NCBI RefSeq assembly: GCF_000725625.1
Contig: NZ_JOHS01000028.1
Location: 9,815 to 73,814 of the forward strand
Reading direction: 5' to 3'
DNA length: 64,000 bases
DNA from: Streptomyces sp. NRRL F-6676
Lineage (GTDB): Bacteria; Actinomycetota; Actinomycetes; Streptomycetales; Streptomycetaceae
Under the pieces are notes generated by a model, which worked only from the letters and a program-made list of their open reading frames with translations, was not told where the DNA came from and did no database searches. The position numbers and the translations under genes are program-made. Numbering within the stretch: the stretch's first letter is position 1; the number at the start of each line of letters is the position of its first letter. This document shows, one piece after another, positions 21,475 through 33,893 of the stretch.

Positions 21475-22619
21475 TCGCGCCCCATGTCCCGGTGGACGAC
21501 GACCGTCTCCACGCCCTCGGCCGCGAGGCGGGCGGCGAGCTTCTCCGACATGGCGACCGAGCGGTGCTTGCCGCCGGTGCAGCCGACCGCGATGGTCACA
21601 TAGCGCTTGCCCTCGCGCCGGTAGCCGGCGGCCACCAGGCGGAGCAGCTCGGCGTAGCGGTCGAGGAACTCCTTGGCGCCGGGCTGGTTGAAGACGTACG
21701 CGGCGACCTCCTCGTTGAGGCCGGTGAAGGGGCGCAGCTCCGGGACCCAGTGCGGGTTGGGCAGGAACCGCATGTCCACGACCAGGTCGGCGTCGACGGG
21801 AAGGCCGTACTTGAAGCCGAACGACATGACGGTGGCCCGCAGCTCGGGCTCCTCCTCGCCGGCGAACTGGGCGTCCATCTTGGCGCGCAGTTCGTGCACG
21901 TTGAGGCTGGAGGTGTCGATCACCAGGTCGGCGTCGCCGCGCAGTTCGCGCAGCAGTTCGCGTTCGGCGGCGATGCCGTCGACGATGCGGCCGTCGCCCT
22001 GGAGGGGGTGCGGGCGGCGCACCGACTCGAAGCGGCGCACCAGGGCCTCGTCGGAGGACTCCAGGAAGACGATGCGCCGGGTGACGTGCCGGGCCTCGAG
22101 GTCGGCGAGGGATTCGCGCAGATTGTCGAAGAAGCGGCGGCCGCGCACGTCGACGACGACGGCGATGCGCGCCACGTTGCCCTGGGAGCGGGCGCCCAGC
22201 TCCACCATGGTGGGGATGAGCGCGGGCGGCAGGTTGTCGACGACGAACCAGCCGAGGTCCTCCAGACACTTGGCCGCGGTGGAGCGGCCGGCTCCGGACA
22301 TGCCGGAGATGATCACCAGCTCGGGGATGGCCGTCTCGGGCGCCCCGGGCGCCCCGGCCGTTTCGCTGCCCGTACTCACCTGTGCTCCGTCGTCGTGGCC
22401 TGTGCCGCGCCCTGGGGCGCGGTGCGTGGGGGCGCTGTCGCGCGCGTCCTGCGCGTCGTGCACATCGTGCGTGCTGTGCACATCGTGCGTGCTGTGCGCT
22501 TCGTGCGTGCTCTGCGCGTCGTGCGCTTCGTGCCCGAGGGCATTGTCCTGCGGTTCGCTGTGGACGCGTCCCGGCGGTGCGGCGCCGCCGGGTTCCGTGC
22601 CCGCTTCGTGCTCGGTCAT
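21471..22619 (-). CDS. rapZ: RapZ family nucleotide-binding protein with His-rich N-terminal repeats
   Basis: A 382-residue RapZ/YvcJ homologue. The N-terminal P-loop domain has [20 protein letters not shown] near residue 105 and [12 protein letters not shown] near 128. The C-terminal domain carries [20 protein letters not shown] and the conserved [16 protein letters not shown] near 353. In Enterobacteria RapZ adapts sRNA decay; its role in Streptomyces is not established. The first 95 residues are an unusual extension rich in HEAH, THDVH and DAQDA repeats. A GTG near 22377 (VSTGSETAG) would remove it, but the ATGA overlap with uvrC favours the long start. Confidence 0.9.
   Translation of the reverse strand: MTEHEAGTEPGGAAPPGRVHSEPQDNALGHEAHDAQSTHEAHSTHDVHSTHDVHDAQDARDSAPTHRAPGRGTGHDDGAQVSTGSETAGAPGAPETAIPELVIISGMSGAGRSTAAKCLEDLGWFVVDNLPPALIPTMVELGARSQGNVARIAVVVDVRGRRFFDNLRESLADLEARHVTRRIVFLESSDEALVRRFESVRRPHPLQGDGRIVDGIAAERELLRELRGDADLVIDTSSLNVHELRAKMDAQFAGEEEPELRATVMSFGFKYGLPVDADLVVDMRFLPNPHWVPELRPFTGLNEEVAAYVFNQPGAKEFLDRYAELLRLVAAGYRREGKRYVTIAVGCTGGKHRSVAMSEKLAARLAAEGVETVVVHRDMGRE
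22449..22540. repeat. imperfect 15- to 18-bp tandem repeat within rapZ
   Basis: The units TCGTGCGTGCTGTGCACA, TCGTGCGTGCTGTGCGCT and TCGTGCGTGCTCTGCGCG follow one another. In the protein they give the [19 protein letters not shown] region. The reading frame is kept throughout, as expected for a length-variable coding repeat. Confidence 0.75.
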
Positions 22620-24664
22620 GTCTCCTGCCCCCGTCGTTCCTGCGAGGTGCCCGCGGACACGGGCTCCTGGGAGGGATCCGCCGCCGCCACGGGCGGGCCG
22701 GCGGGTTCCTCCTCTTCCATGATCTCTCCCGTCGCGGTGTTCACGGCCGGTCCGGCCGGGGCCGAGCGGGCGAGGGCGACGGCGATGGTCTCGGCGGTCT
22801 TGCGGCCGATGCCCGGGACCTCCTGTATCTGGTCGAGCGTGGCGGCGCGCAGCCGCTTGACCGAGCCGAAGTGCTTGATCAGCGCCTGCTTGCGGGTCTC
22901 GCCGAGGCCGGGGACGTCGTCCAGTGGGCCGGAGCGCAGCCGCTTGGCCCGCTTGGTGCGCTGGTAGGTGAGGGCGAAGCGGTGGGCCTCGTCACGGATG
23001 CGCTGGAGCAGATAGAGGCCCTCGCTGGTCCGGGGCAGCACCACCGGGTCGTCCTCGCCGGGCAGCCAGACCTCCTCCAGCCGCTTGGCCAGGCCGCAGA
23101 CGGCGATGTCGTCGATGCCGAGGTCGTCCAGCGCCCGCTGGGCCGCGGCGACCTGCGGCTGCCCGCCGTCGACCACGACGAGCTGCGGCGGGTAGGCGAA
23201 CCGCTTGGGCCGGCCGTCCTCCTCGGTGAGCGCGGCCTCGCCGTCGGACCACTCCCCCGTCTTCTCCTTGTCGGAGAGGTAGCGCCGGAAGCGGCGGGTG
23301 AGCACCTCGTGCATCGACCGGACGTCGTCCTGGCCCTCGAAGCCGCGGATCTGGAAGCGGCGGTACTCGCCCTTGCGCTGCAACCCGTCCTCGAAGACGA
23401 CCATGGAGGCCACCACGTCCTCGCCCTGGAGGTGCGAGATGTCGTAGCACTCGATGCGGAGCGGGGCGCTGTCCAGGTCGAGGGCCTCGGCGATCTCCTC
23501 CAGGGCGCGCGAGCGGGTGGTCAGGTCGGAGGCGCGCTTGGTCTTGTGCAGCACGAGCGCCTGCTGGGCGTTGCGCTGCACCGTCTCCATCAGCGCCTTC
23601 TTGTCGCCGCGCTGCGGGATGCGCAGCGAGACGTTCGAGCCCCGGCGGGTGGTGAGCCAGTCCTGGACGGGCTCTATGGGGTCCGGGAGCGCGGGGACGA
23701 GCACCTCCTTGGGCACCGAGTCGCCCGTCTCCTCGCCGTAGAGCTGCTGCAACGCGTGTTCGACGAGGGCGCCGGTGGTGACGTCCTCCACCTTGTCGGT
23801 GACCCAGCCGCGCTGGCCGCGGACCCGGCCGCCGCGGACGTGGAAGATCTGGACGGCGGCCTCCAGCTCGTCCTCCGCGACCGCGATCAGGTCCGCGTCG
23901 GTCGCGTCGGCGAGGACGACCGCGTTCTTCTCCATGGCCTTCTTCAGGGCCTCGATGTCGTCGCGCAGCCGGGCGGCCCGCTCGTACTCCATCTCCTCGG
24001 CCGCCTCCGCCATCCGCTTCTCCAGACGGCGGATGTAGGTGCCCGTGCGCCCCGCCATGAAGTCGGAGAACTCCTCGGCCAGTTCGCGGTGGTCCTCGGC
24101 GGAGATGCGCTCCACGCAGGGCGCCGAGCACTTGCCGATGTAGCCGAGCAGACAGGGGCGGCCGGTGCGGGCGGCGTTCTTGAACACCCCGGCGGAGCAG
24201 GTGCGCACGGGGAAGACGCGCAGCAGCAGGTCGACGGTGTCGCGGATCGCCCACGCGTGCGCGTACGGGCCGAAGTAGCGCACGCCCTTCTTCTTGTGAC
24301 CGCGCATCACCTGCACGCGCGGGAACTCCTCGTTCATCGTCACCGCGAGGTAGGGGTAGCTCTTGTCGTCGCGGTACTTGACGTTGAACCGGGGGTCGTA
24401 CTCCTTGATCCAGGAGTACTCCAGCTGAAGTGCCTCGACCTCCGTGGACACCACCGTCCACTCCACGGACGCCGCGGTGGTGACCATGGAGCGCGTGCGC
24501 GGGTGGAGGCCCGCCAGGTCCTGGAAGTAGTTGGCCAGGCGCTGGCGCAGGCTTTTGGCCTTCCCGACGTAGATCACCCGGCGGTGCTCGTCGCGGAAGC
24601 GGTACACCCCCGGGGAGTCCGGGATCTGGCCCGGCCTGGGGCGGTAGCTGGAGGGATCGGCCAT
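22616..24664 (-). CDS. uvrC: excinuclease ABC subunit C
   Basis: A 682-residue dual-incision nuclease of nucleotide excision repair. It has an N-terminal GIY-YIG domain ([20 protein letters not shown], residues 18-37) and a Cys cluster [23 protein letters not shown]. The UVR helix pair [17 protein letters not shown] binds UvrB, and the RNase H-like nuclease part has [20 protein letters not shown]. Two C-terminal helix-hairpin-helix motifs end in [19 protein letters not shown]. The ATG at 24664 lies 7 nt after the -10 of a damage-type promoter, so the mRNA is probably leaderless. Its 3' end overlaps rapZ. Confidence 0.96.
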   Translation of the reverse strand: MADPSSYRPRPGQIPDSPGVYRFRDEHRRVIYVGKAKSLRQRLANYFQDLAGLHPRTRSMVTTAASVEWTVVSTEVEALQLEYSWIKEYDPRFNVKYRDDKSYPYLAVTMNEEFPRVQVMRGHKKKGVRYFGPYAHAWAIRDTVDLLLRVFPVRTCSAGVFKNAARTGRPCLLGYIGKCSAPCVERISAEDHRELAEEFSDFMAGRTGTYIRRLEKRMAEAAEEMEYERAARLRDDIEALKKAMEKNAVVLADATDADLIAVAEDELEAAVQIFHVRGGRVRGQRGWVTDKVEDVTTGALVEHALQQLYGEETGDSVPKEVLVPALPDPIEPVQDWLTTRRGSNVSLRIPQRGDKKALMETVQRNAQQALVLHKTKRASDLTTRSRALEEIAEALDLDSAPLRIECYDISHLQGEDVVASMVVFEDGLQRKGEYRRFQIRGFEGQDDVRSMHEVLTRRFRRYLSDKEKTGEWSDGEAALTEEDGRPKRFAYPPQLVVVDGGQPQVAAAQRALDDLGIDDIAVCGLAKRLEEVWLPGEDDPVVLPRTSEGLYLLQRIRDEAHRFALTYQRTKRAKRLRSGPLDDVPGLGETRKQALIKHFGSVKRLRAATLDQIQEVPGIGRKTAETIAVALARSAPAGPAVNTATGEIMEEEEPAGPPVAAADPSQEPVSAGTSQERRGQET

Positions 24665-24671
24665 GTCACAC

Positions 24672-24695
24672 ACCCTACTGGCGGCCACTGACAGG
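24672..24695 (-). promoter_or_regulatory. RecA-NDp (PafBC-type) promoter of uvrC
   Basis: Read on the minus strand it is CTGTCAGTG-N8-TAGGGT, with 7 nt then the uvrC ATG. This fits the LexA-independent damage promoter consensus tTGTCRgtg-N8-TAnnnT known from mycobacteria and Streptomyces. The same layout precedes uvrA, uvrB and ogt in this window. Confidence 0.85.
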
Positions 24696-24917
24696 CGGCC
24701 GTGGTGTGCCCGGCCGTCCCCGGCCGTGGGGCGGGCCCCGGCCAGGTTCCCCCATCTTGTTGTCCTTACATGGTCAACACGCTTCAATGCGGGGGAACCC
24801 ACGGGTCCCGGAAGACGGCGTTCCCCCTCGGGGCGCCCCGCGCCCCGCGCGCCCGTCTCGCCCGGTCCCCGCGCGCGGTCCGACCAGCCGTCGCGCACCC
24901 GACAGAAAGGCCCCTGC

Positions 24918-25859
24918 ATGCGGCATGGCACACAGCACGCGGATCCCGCCGCCGCGGAGTTGGAGACGGCACTGCGCCGCGGCCCCTTCCATGTCGCCCT
25001 GCGTGCCGCGATCACCGCGCGCGGGCTGCCGTTGCAGCGCGTCCAGCACCATCTGTCGCGCTACGGGGTCAAGGTCGGGGTGACGAGTCTCAGCTACTGG
25101 CAGCAGGGCGCCCGCCGCCCCCAGCGCCCCGAGTCGCTGCGGGCCGTGCGCGCGCTGGAGGAGATACTCCACCTCCCCGACGAGTCCCTGATCCGCCTGC
25201 TCGCCTCCGCCGAGGAGGAGCCGGGCCGGGCCGCGGGGCGCTCCTACCGCTCGCTGATGGAGGCGTCGGGGGTCCTGGAGGAGCTGCTCGCCGAGCTGGA
25301 GGCGCCGCTCGACGGCGGACTGCACAGCATCGGTCACCACGAGTATGTCCGGATCGGCGCGCGCCGGGAGCTGCTGGGCCGCGAGTCGCAGCACATCGTG
25401 CGCGCCCACCGGGACGGGGTGGACCGCTTCCTCGCCGTCCACCACGGCGACCCGGGCTGTGTCCCGGAGCACGTCATGGTGCGGGCGCTGGAGAACTGCC
25501 GCACCGGGCGCGTGCGCCGGCACGGCGAGACGGGGATGCTGGTGGCCGAACTCCTCTTCGACACGCGACTGCGGGCCGGGGATACGTTTCTGTTCCGCTA
25601 CGGGTTCGAGGACGGCACGGCGGGCCAGAGCCGCGAGTACGTCCGGGGGTTCCGCGGCGCGGGCGGGCAGTACGCGCTCCAGGTGCGGTTCGACGACACG
25701 GCGCTGCCGGTGCGCTGCCACCGGTTCGCCCAGCATTCGACGGCGGCGCCGCGCGGCTCCCGCCAGGAGCTCCGGCTGAGCCGGGAGCACCGGTCGGTGC
25801 ATCTCGTGGAGCAGCGGGTGCGGTCGGGGATCGTGGGGATCGCGTGGGACTGGGAGTAG
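24918..25859 (+). CDS. helix-turn-helix domain protein, function unknown
   Basis: A 313-residue protein. Residues about 25-85 look like an XRE-type HTH ([53 protein letters not shown]). The remaining 220 residues form a beta-rich domain with [21 protein letters not shown] and [20 protein letters not shown] that I cannot name; it could be a ligand-sensing or interaction domain. There is no signal peptide. ATG 24918 is the plausible start, with GACAGAAAGG upstream. It is divergent from uvrC, separated by a 253-bp spacer, and stands alone before a convergent Rieske gene. Confidence 0.7.
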   Translation: MRHGTQHADPAAAELETALRRGPFHVALRAAITARGLPLQRVQHHLSRYGVKVGVTSLSYWQQGARRPQRPESLRAVRALEEILHLPDESLIRLLASAEEEPGRAAGRSYRSLMEASGVLEELLAELEAPLDGGLHSIGHHEYVRIGARRELLGRESQHIVRAHRDGVDRFLAVHHGDPGCVPEHVMVRALENCRTGRVRRHGETGMLVAELLFDTRLRAGDTFLFRYGFEDGTAGQSREYVRGFRGAGGQYALQVRFDDTALPVRCHRFAQHSTAAPRGSRQELRLSREHRSVHLVEQRVRSGIVGIAWDWE

Positions 25860-25874
25860 GAGTCCCTTCGTCGC

Positions 25875-26315
25875 TCAGGCCTTCGGGCCTGCGACGATCC
25901 TGCCGTCCTTCGCCTCGACGGACAGCGTGTGCAGCGGCTCGGTGGCCGGGGCCTGGAGCACCTTTCCGGTCCGGGCGTCGAACTCGCTGCCGTGGCAGGG
26001 GCAGGTGAGGGTGGTGCCGGACAGCTTGGTGATGGCGCACCCCGCGTGCGTGCAGATCGTGCTGAACGCCTTCAGGGCTCCGGCGTCGGACCGGCTGACC
26101 ACCACGTTCGCGTCCCGGTAGAGCTTCGCGCCGCCCTTGGGGACCTCGGCTTCGGCGCCCAGGTCGACCGGCGCGGTCGGGGTGGCGGGCGTCTTGCCGC
26201 CGTCGCCGCCGGTGGAGCAGGCCGCGAGCCCGGTACCGGCGACGGAGGCGAGCGCCGCTCCGCGCAGGACGGTGCGGCGCCGGGCGGTCGGGCTGCCGGT
26301 CGGGACGGTCTCCAC
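25875..26315 (-). CDS. Rieske (2Fe-2S) lipoprotein, Tat-exported
   Basis: A 146-residue protein with a twin-arginine signal (TARRRTVLRGAALASVAGT) that runs into a lipobox LAAC at about residues 30-33. It should be folded with its cluster in the cytoplasm, exported by Tat and lipid-anchored outside. The cluster ligands are CTHAGC (about residues 88-93) and CPCHGSEF (about 106-113), a standard Rieske pair. The segment between the lipobox and the domain is Thr/Pro/Gly-rich. The redox partner is unknown. It is a single gene, convergent with the HTH gene. Confidence 0.9.
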   Translation of the reverse strand: METVPTGSPTARRRTVLRGAALASVAGTGLAACSTGGDGGKTPATPTAPVDLGAEAEVPKGGAKLYRDANVVVSRSDAGALKAFSTICTHAGCAITKLSGTTLTCPCHGSEFDARTGKVLQAPATEPLHTLSVEAKDGRIVAGPKA

Positions 26316-26591
26316 AGGGGGCTCCTCTCATTGGTCGGCGTACGTCGTCTGCGTACGGCCCGACCATACCGGTACGGATCATTCCGCCTCCGCTCGGCCG
26401 ACGGTGGCCGCCCCCGACCACGGCTGTTCGTTTCGTGCCGGTCACCGCCCGTTTCGGTTCGGCCGGCGGCCCGTTTGACCGGCGCCGTGACCGTGCGGGG
26501 CCGGGGCGCCGTACCGGTGTTTACGTGCGGCGTCCGCATCGGATAGCTTCGCGCCCCGTATCCCCAGCCGGCCCGAGAAGGGACCCGTTTA

Positions 26592-27515
26592 GTGATCGTC
26601 GTCGCCGGTGAGGCCCTGATCGATCTGGTACCGCGGGGCGCGGGGGCGCTCGCGGCGCTCACGCCCGCGCGCGGCGGCGGCCCGTACAACACCGCCGTGG
26701 CGCTCGGCCGCCTCGGCTCCCCCACCGCCTTCTGCTCCCGCGTCTCGCGGGACCCCTTCGGCGAGGCGCTGCTCGACCGGCTGCGCGAGTCCGGGGTGGA
26801 CGTCTCGCCGGTGCAGCGCGGGCCCGAGCCGACCACGCTGGCGGTCGCCACGCTCGACGACGGCGGTTCGGCGGCCTACTCGTTCTACGTCGAGGGCACC
26901 GCCGACCGGCTGTTCACGGTGCCGGAGCGGCTTCCCGAGGGCACCCGGGCCGTGTCGTTCGGCACCTGTTCGCTGGTCCTGGAGCCGGGCGCGAGCGCGT
27001 ACGAGAAGCTGCTGCGGGAGGCGCACGGGCGCGGGCTGTTCACCGCCCTGGACCCGAACATCCGGGCGGGGCTCATCACGGACGCGGACGCCTACCGGGC
27101 CCGGTTCCGCGGCTGGCTGCCGTCGGTGACGCTGCTGAAGCTGTCCGCCGAGGACGCCGAGTGGCTGGGCGGCACGCCCCGCGAGTGGCTGGACGCCGGT
27201 CCCGCCGCCGTCGTGGTCACCCACGGCGGGGACGGGCTGACCGCCTTCGTACGCGAGGCCGGCGGGGTGGACGCCGTGTATGTGGCCCCGGGCGAGAAGG
27301 TGGACGTGGTGGACACCATCGGGGCGGGTGACACGGTCAACGCGGCACTGCTGCACGGCCTCGCGGCCCGCGACGCGCTGTCCGCCGCCGCCGTGGCGGA
27401 TCTCGGTCCCGACGGCTGGCAGCGTCTGCTCCGCCTCGCGGCCCGCGCGGCAGCACTCACCTGCTCCCGTGCGGGCGCGGAACCGCCGTGGGCAGCGGAG
27501 CTGGCCGGCGCGTAG
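26592..27515 (+). CDS. PfkB-family sugar kinase (fructokinase-like)
   Basis: A 307-residue ribokinase-fold kinase. The N-terminal VVAGEALIDLVP and GGGPYNTAVALGRLG are the substrate-binding start. ALDPNIRAGLI lies near residue 155, and the PfkB signature with the catalytic Asp is VVDTIGAGDTVNAALLHGL near 238. The DPNIR motif and the GEALIDL start are typical of fructokinases. The true sugar is not proven. The GTG at 26592 lies in TAGTGATCG and is preceded by AGAAGGGA. It is convergent with uvrA, with a hairpin between them. Confidence 0.85.
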   Translation: MIVVAGEALIDLVPRGAGALAALTPARGGGPYNTAVALGRLGSPTAFCSRVSRDPFGEALLDRLRESGVDVSPVQRGPEPTTLAVATLDDGGSAAYSFYVEGTADRLFTVPERLPEGTRAVSFGTCSLVLEPGASAYEKLLREAHGRGLFTALDPNIRAGLITDADAYRARFRGWLPSVTLLKLSAEDAEWLGGTPREWLDAGPAAVVVTHGGDGLTAFVREAGGVDAVYVAPGEKVDVVDTIGAGDTVNAALLHGLAARDALSAAAVADLGPDGWQRLLRLAARAAALTCSRAGAEPPWAAELAGA

Positions 27516-27522
27516 AGCGGCG

Positions 27523-27550
27523 CGCACCCGAGCTCGGGGGCTCGGGTGCG
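27523..27550. terminator. bidirectional terminator between the PfkB kinase and uvrA
   Basis: CGCACCCGAGC (27523-27533) pairs perfectly with GCTCGGGTGCG (27540-27550) around a 6-nt loop. It is placed between convergent stops. Confidence 0.8.
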
Positions 27551-27589
27551 TCGGCGAGTGCGGGTGAGTGGGCTCGTTCGCGCGAAGGG

Positions 27590-30526
<2,937 letters not shown>

Positions 30527-30581
30527 GCCGGTCCGCACCTTTCTTGAGAGAAGTGACAGGGGCGGGGCCCCGGTCACTTTC

Positions 30582-30605
30582 AGACTAGGGGGAGCCACTG
30601 ACAAC
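30582..30605 (-). promoter_or_regulatory. RecA-NDp (PafBC-type) promoter of uvrA
   Basis: The minus strand reads TTGTCAGTG-N8-TAGTCT. The predicted transcription start is about 50 nt before the uvrA GTG, so unlike uvrB and uvrC this mRNA has a leader with a ribosome-binding site. Confidence 0.85.
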
Positions 30606-30748
30606 GCCGGTCGGATTCTGTGCTCCGTAACAATCCCGGACCCTCCAGCATGCCCGACGCCGCAGTCGACCTTATAGCACGCACATTCGATTTCCGGGCG
30701 GAGTGAGCCGTCTTCACCCGAAGGAGTGGCGGGGCTAGGGTCGGCCGC

Positions 30749-31435
30749 ATGATGGATCACGCCCGCGACCTGGTCTCTCTCCGTGACGCGACCGACCGGC
30801 TGCTCAGCGCGGCCGCCGCACTGGACAACGCCGCTGTGACGCAACCGTCACGGCTGCCGGGCTGGACCCGCGGCCATGTCCTCGCCCACCTCGCCCGCAA
30901 CGCCGACGCCCTCGTCAACGTCCTCGAGGGGCGTCCGATGTACGTCTCGGCCGAGGCCCGCGACGCCGACATCGAGAAGTGCGCCCCGCGCCCGCTGGAG
31001 GAGCAGCTCGCCGACCTGCGCGAGAGCGCGGACCGCTTCGCGCGCGCGGCGGACTCCCCCGCGGACTGGTCGCGCACGGTGGAGCTGCGCAACGGGGTCA
31101 CCGACGCGGCGGCCCGGGTGCCGTTCCGGCGCTGGGCCGAGGTCGCGCTGCACCACGTCGACCTCGGGATCGGCCATGAGCTGGAGGACTTGCCGCAGGA
31201 GTTCACCGAGCGCGAGACCGGCTTCCTCGCCGACCGCTTCACCGGCCGCCCCGACGTCCCGGCCACGCGCCTGACGGACGGCACGCGCGCGTGGAGCACG
31301 GGACGGGCGGCGGACGCCCCCGAGGTCGCCGTGGAGGGCCGCCCGGCGGATCTGCTCGGCTGGCTGGCCGGACGCCGCGACGGGGCCGCGCTGACCGTGC
31401 AGGGGGGCGCCCTGCCTGTCCTGCCCCCGCTGTGA
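30749..31435 (+). CDS. maleylpyruvate isomerase-family (DinB-fold) protein
   Basis: A 228-residue protein of the mycothiol-dependent maleylpyruvate isomerase type. It has an N-terminal DinB four-helix bundle with [17 protein letters not shown] near residue 40 and [15 protein letters not shown] near 132; these provide the three metal-binding histidines. A C-terminal MDMPI domain ([18 protein letters not shown]) follows. It likely uses mycothiol, the actinobacterial thiol, for isomerisation or detoxification; the substrate is unknown. It is divergent from uvrA and 30 bp upstream of an MBL hydrolase gene, with which it is probably cotranscribed. Confidence 0.87.
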   Translation: MMDHARDLVSLRDATDRLLSAAAALDNAAVTQPSRLPGWTRGHVLAHLARNADALVNVLEGRPMYVSAEARDADIEKCAPRPLEEQLADLRESADRFARAADSPADWSRTVELRNGVTDAAARVPFRRWAEVALHHVDLGIGHELEDLPQEFTERETGFLADRFTGRPDVPATRLTDGTRAWSTGRAADAPEVAVEGRPADLLGWLAGRRDGAALTVQGGALPVLPPL

Positions 31436-31465
31436 CGCCCGGAACGCCGCTATAGGCTGACGGCC

Positions 31466-32122
31466 ATGACGTACAGCGGAGCGGTGAGGGTCGGCGGTCC
31501 GGCCGATGTGCACGAGCTGCAAAACTTGATGATCACCAAGATCGCGGTCGGCCCCATGGACAACAACGCCTATCTGCTGCGCTGCCGGGCCACCGACGAG
31601 CAGCTCCTGATCGACGCCGCCAATGACGCCCACACGCTGCTCGGGACGATCGGTGACGACGGCATCACGTCCGTCGTCACCACCCACCGGCACGGCGACC
31701 ACTGGCAGGCGCTCGCCGAGGTCGTGGCCGCCACCGGCGCCCGCACCTACGCCGGCCGGGACGACGCCGAGGGCATCCCGGTCCCCACGGACGTGCCGGT
31801 CGACGACGGCGACACGATCCGGGTGGGGCGCGTGACGCTCACCGCGCGCCACCTGGTCGGCCACACGCCGGGCTCGATCGCCCTCGTCTACGACGACCCG
31901 CACGGGCATCCCCATGTCTTCACGGGGGACTGCCTCTTCCCGGGCGGGGTCGGCAACACCTTCAAGGACGCGAAGGCGTTCGCCAGTCTGATCCACGACG
32001 TCGAGACCAGGATCTTCGACGTGCTCCCGGACGAGACGTGGGTCTACCCCGGCCACGGCAACGACACCACGCTGGGCGCGGAGCGCCCCCATCTGCCGGA
32101 GTGGCGCGCGCGGGGCTGGTAG
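31466..32122 (+). CDS. MBL-fold metallo-hydrolase (glyoxalase II-like)
   Basis: A 218-residue hydrolase with the zinc motif VTTHRHGDHWQAL near residue 70. Further ligands are seen in ARHLVGHTPGSIALVY near 128, FTGDCLFPGGVGNT near 150 and the final WVYPGHGNDTTLG near 195. The layout matches glyoxalase II-type enzymes that cleave thiol esters. Pairing with a mycothiol-dependent isomerase gene suggests action on mycothiol adducts; this is inference. ATG 31466 has a TATAGGCT -10-like element 13 bp upstream, so it may also have its own promoter. Confidence 0.87.
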   Translation: MTYSGAVRVGGPADVHELQNLMITKIAVGPMDNNAYLLRCRATDEQLLIDAANDAHTLLGTIGDDGITSVVTTHRHGDHWQALAEVVAATGARTYAGRDDAEGIPVPTDVPVDDGDTIRVGRVTLTARHLVGHTPGSIALVYDDPHGHPHVFTGDCLFPGGVGNTFKDAKAFASLIHDVETRIFDVLPDETWVYPGHGNDTTLGAERPHLPEWRARGW

Positions 32123-32143
32123 CCCCGGTCCCGCCGGTACGGC

Positions 32144-32617
32144 TCAGGTGGCCGCGCGGCCGTCCGCCGCGAGCGTCGCGACCCGCTCCACCCCGAACGC
32201 GTACCCCTGCACCCCGCACCCGGCGATGACCCCGTCGGCGCGCAGCGAGACGTACGAGTGGTGCCGGAACTCCTCGCGCTTGTGGATGTTGGAGATGTGC
32301 ACCTCCACCACCGGCAGTCCGTCGCAGGTGTTCAGGGCGTCGAGGATCGCCACCGAGGTGTGCGAGTAGGCCGCGGGGTTGATCACGATCCCGGCGTGGT
32401 GCAGCCGCGCCTCGTGGATCCAGTCCACCAGCTCGCCCTCGTGGTTCGACTGCCGGAAGTCGACCGTGCCCCCGTGCGCGGCCGCGGCCTTGACGCACAG
32501 CGCCTCGATGTCGGCGAGCGTGTCCCGCCCGTAGATCTCCGGCTGCCGCTGCCCCAGCAGATTGAGATTGGGCCCGTTGAGAATCATGATCGGGGCACTG
32601 GCAAGGGTGCGCGACAC
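32144..32617 (-). CDS. aroQ: 3-dehydroquinate dehydratase, type II
   Basis: A 157-residue dodecameric enzyme of the shikimate pathway. Family landmarks are [19 protein letters not shown] with the catalytic Tyr near residue 28, [19 protein letters not shown] near 55, [14 protein letters not shown] near 82 and [18 protein letters not shown] with the catalytic His near 110. The GTG at 32617 is chosen because GGAGG lies 4 nt upstream and the length then matches the family; the longer ATG form lacks support. It is monocistronic. Confidence 0.96.
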   Translation of the reverse strand: MSRTLASAPIMILNGPNLNLLGQRQPEIYGRDTLADIEALCVKAAAAHGGTVDFRQSNHEGELVDWIHEARLHHAGIVINPAAYSHTSVAILDALNTCDGLPVVEVHISNIHKREEFRHHSYVSLRADGVIAGCGVQGYAFGVERVATLAADGRAAT

Positions 32618-32728
32618 GCTACCTCCGGTCCGAAACGGCTCCACCGGCCCGTTTGGACCGCTGCTGCCCCCGGTCTATCACGCTGCGCCGGCGCGGCGAC
32701 GGCCCGTACGCCCTCCCGGCGCCCCGGC

Positions 32729-33829
32729 TCAGGGGTTGACCGCCAGTTCCAGGTAGGCGGCGAAGAGGACCAGGTGGACGCCGCCCTGGAGGGGGGTGGC
32801 GCGGCCCGGGACCACCGTCAGGGAGCTCACCACGACCGTGAGCAGGAGCAGCACCATGTGCAGCGGGGCCAGGCCCAGGACCAGGGGGCCGGGGAGCCAG
32901 ACGGAGGCGGCGGCCACGGCGGGGATCGTCAGGCCGATGCTGGCCATGGCGGAGCCGAGGGCCAGGTTGAGGCTGGTCTGCACACGGTCGCGGCGGGCCG
33001 AGCGGAGCGCGGCGATGGTTTCGGGCAGCAGCACGAGCAGGGCGATGATCACGCCGACGACGGCGTGCGGCAGTCCGGCCGCCGCCACTCCGGACTCCAG
33101 GGTGGGCGACACCCCTTTGGCCAGGCCGACCACCCCGATCAGTGCGGCGCCGAGCAGCCCCAGGCTGATCCCGGACTCCCGCGCGGACGGCCTGCGGGCA
33201 TGGTCCTCGGCCCGGATCACCTCTCCCTGCCGGGTGATCGGGAGGAAGTAGTCCCGGTGGCGCACCGTCTGGGTGGCGACGAACAGGCCGTAGAGGACGA
33301 GGGAGGACACGGCCGCGAAGGCGAGCTGGGGAGTGGAGAACTCGGGGCCCTGCTTGCTCGTGGTGAAGGTCGGCAGCACCAGGCTGAGCGTGGCCAGCGT
33401 CGCCACGGTGGCGAGTGCGGCGCCGGTGCCCTCCGGGTTGAAGACCGCCGTGCCGTGCCGCAGCGAGCCCACGAGCAGGCTCAGGCCGACCACTCCGTTG
33501 CAGGTGATCATCACCGCCGCGAAGACGGTGTCGCGGGCGAGCGTCGCGCTCTTGTCGCCGCCGTCCGCCATCAGGGTGACGATGAGGGCGACCTCGATGA
33601 CCGTGACGGCGATGGCGAGCACCAGGGAGCCGAAGGGCTCGCCCACCCGGTGCGCGACCACCTCGGCGTGGTGGACCGCCGCCAGGACCGCTCCGGCGAG
33701 CACGACGGTCACCAGGGCCACGACCGGGCCGGGCAGGTCGCGCCCCCAGGTGAGGGCCAGCAGGACGACCGCCAGCAGGGGCACGACGGTCGTCCACCGC
33801 GTGGCGAGCGCCCGGGACCGAACGATCAT
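32729..33829 (-). CDS. chaA: ChaA-type calcium/sodium:proton antiporter
   Basis: A 366-residue membrane protein with about eleven hydrophobic segments. Both alpha-repeats of the CaCA superfamily are present: GEPFGSLVLAIAVTVIEVALI near residue 62, and LPETIAALRSARRDRVQ with SLNLALGSAMASIGLTIP near 275-310. The acidic residues in these repeats bind the cation. It would extrude Ca2+ or Na+ in exchange for H+. It is encoded downstream of terC on the same strand (64 bp gap) and may be cotranscribed, which would join two metal-homeostasis functions. Confidence 0.88.
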   Translation of the reverse strand: MIVRSRALATRWTTVVPLLAVVLLALTWGRDLPGPVVALVTVVLAGAVLAAVHHAEVVAHRVGEPFGSLVLAIAVTVIEVALIVTLMADGGDKSATLARDTVFAAVMITCNGVVGLSLLVGSLRHGTAVFNPEGTGAALATVATLATLSLVLPTFTTSKQGPEFSTPQLAFAAVSSLVLYGLFVATQTVRHRDYFLPITRQGEVIRAEDHARRPSARESGISLGLLGAALIGVVGLAKGVSPTLESGVAAAGLPHAVVGVIIALLVLLPETIAALRSARRDRVQTSLNLALGSAMASIGLTIPAVAAASVWLPGPLVLGLAPLHMVLLLLTVVVSSLTVVPGRATPLQGGVHLVLFAAYLELAVNP

Positions 33830-33893
33830 GACGCGATCGTCGCAGAGACGGGGTGGCCCCGCACGTCCGGACGCCGGTCCGCTGCCGGCACCG

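Noticed and set aside
30720..30748. Possible fifth damage-type promoter before the DinB-fold gene (AGTGGCGGGGCTAGGGT)
   Set aside because: It lacks the TGTC half and the spacing to TAGGGT is one base short.
30527..30844. Upstream extension of the uvrA reading frame to 30844
   Set aside because: It crosses the damage-type promoter and has no uvrA similarity; the GTG at 30526 has a proper ribosome-binding site.
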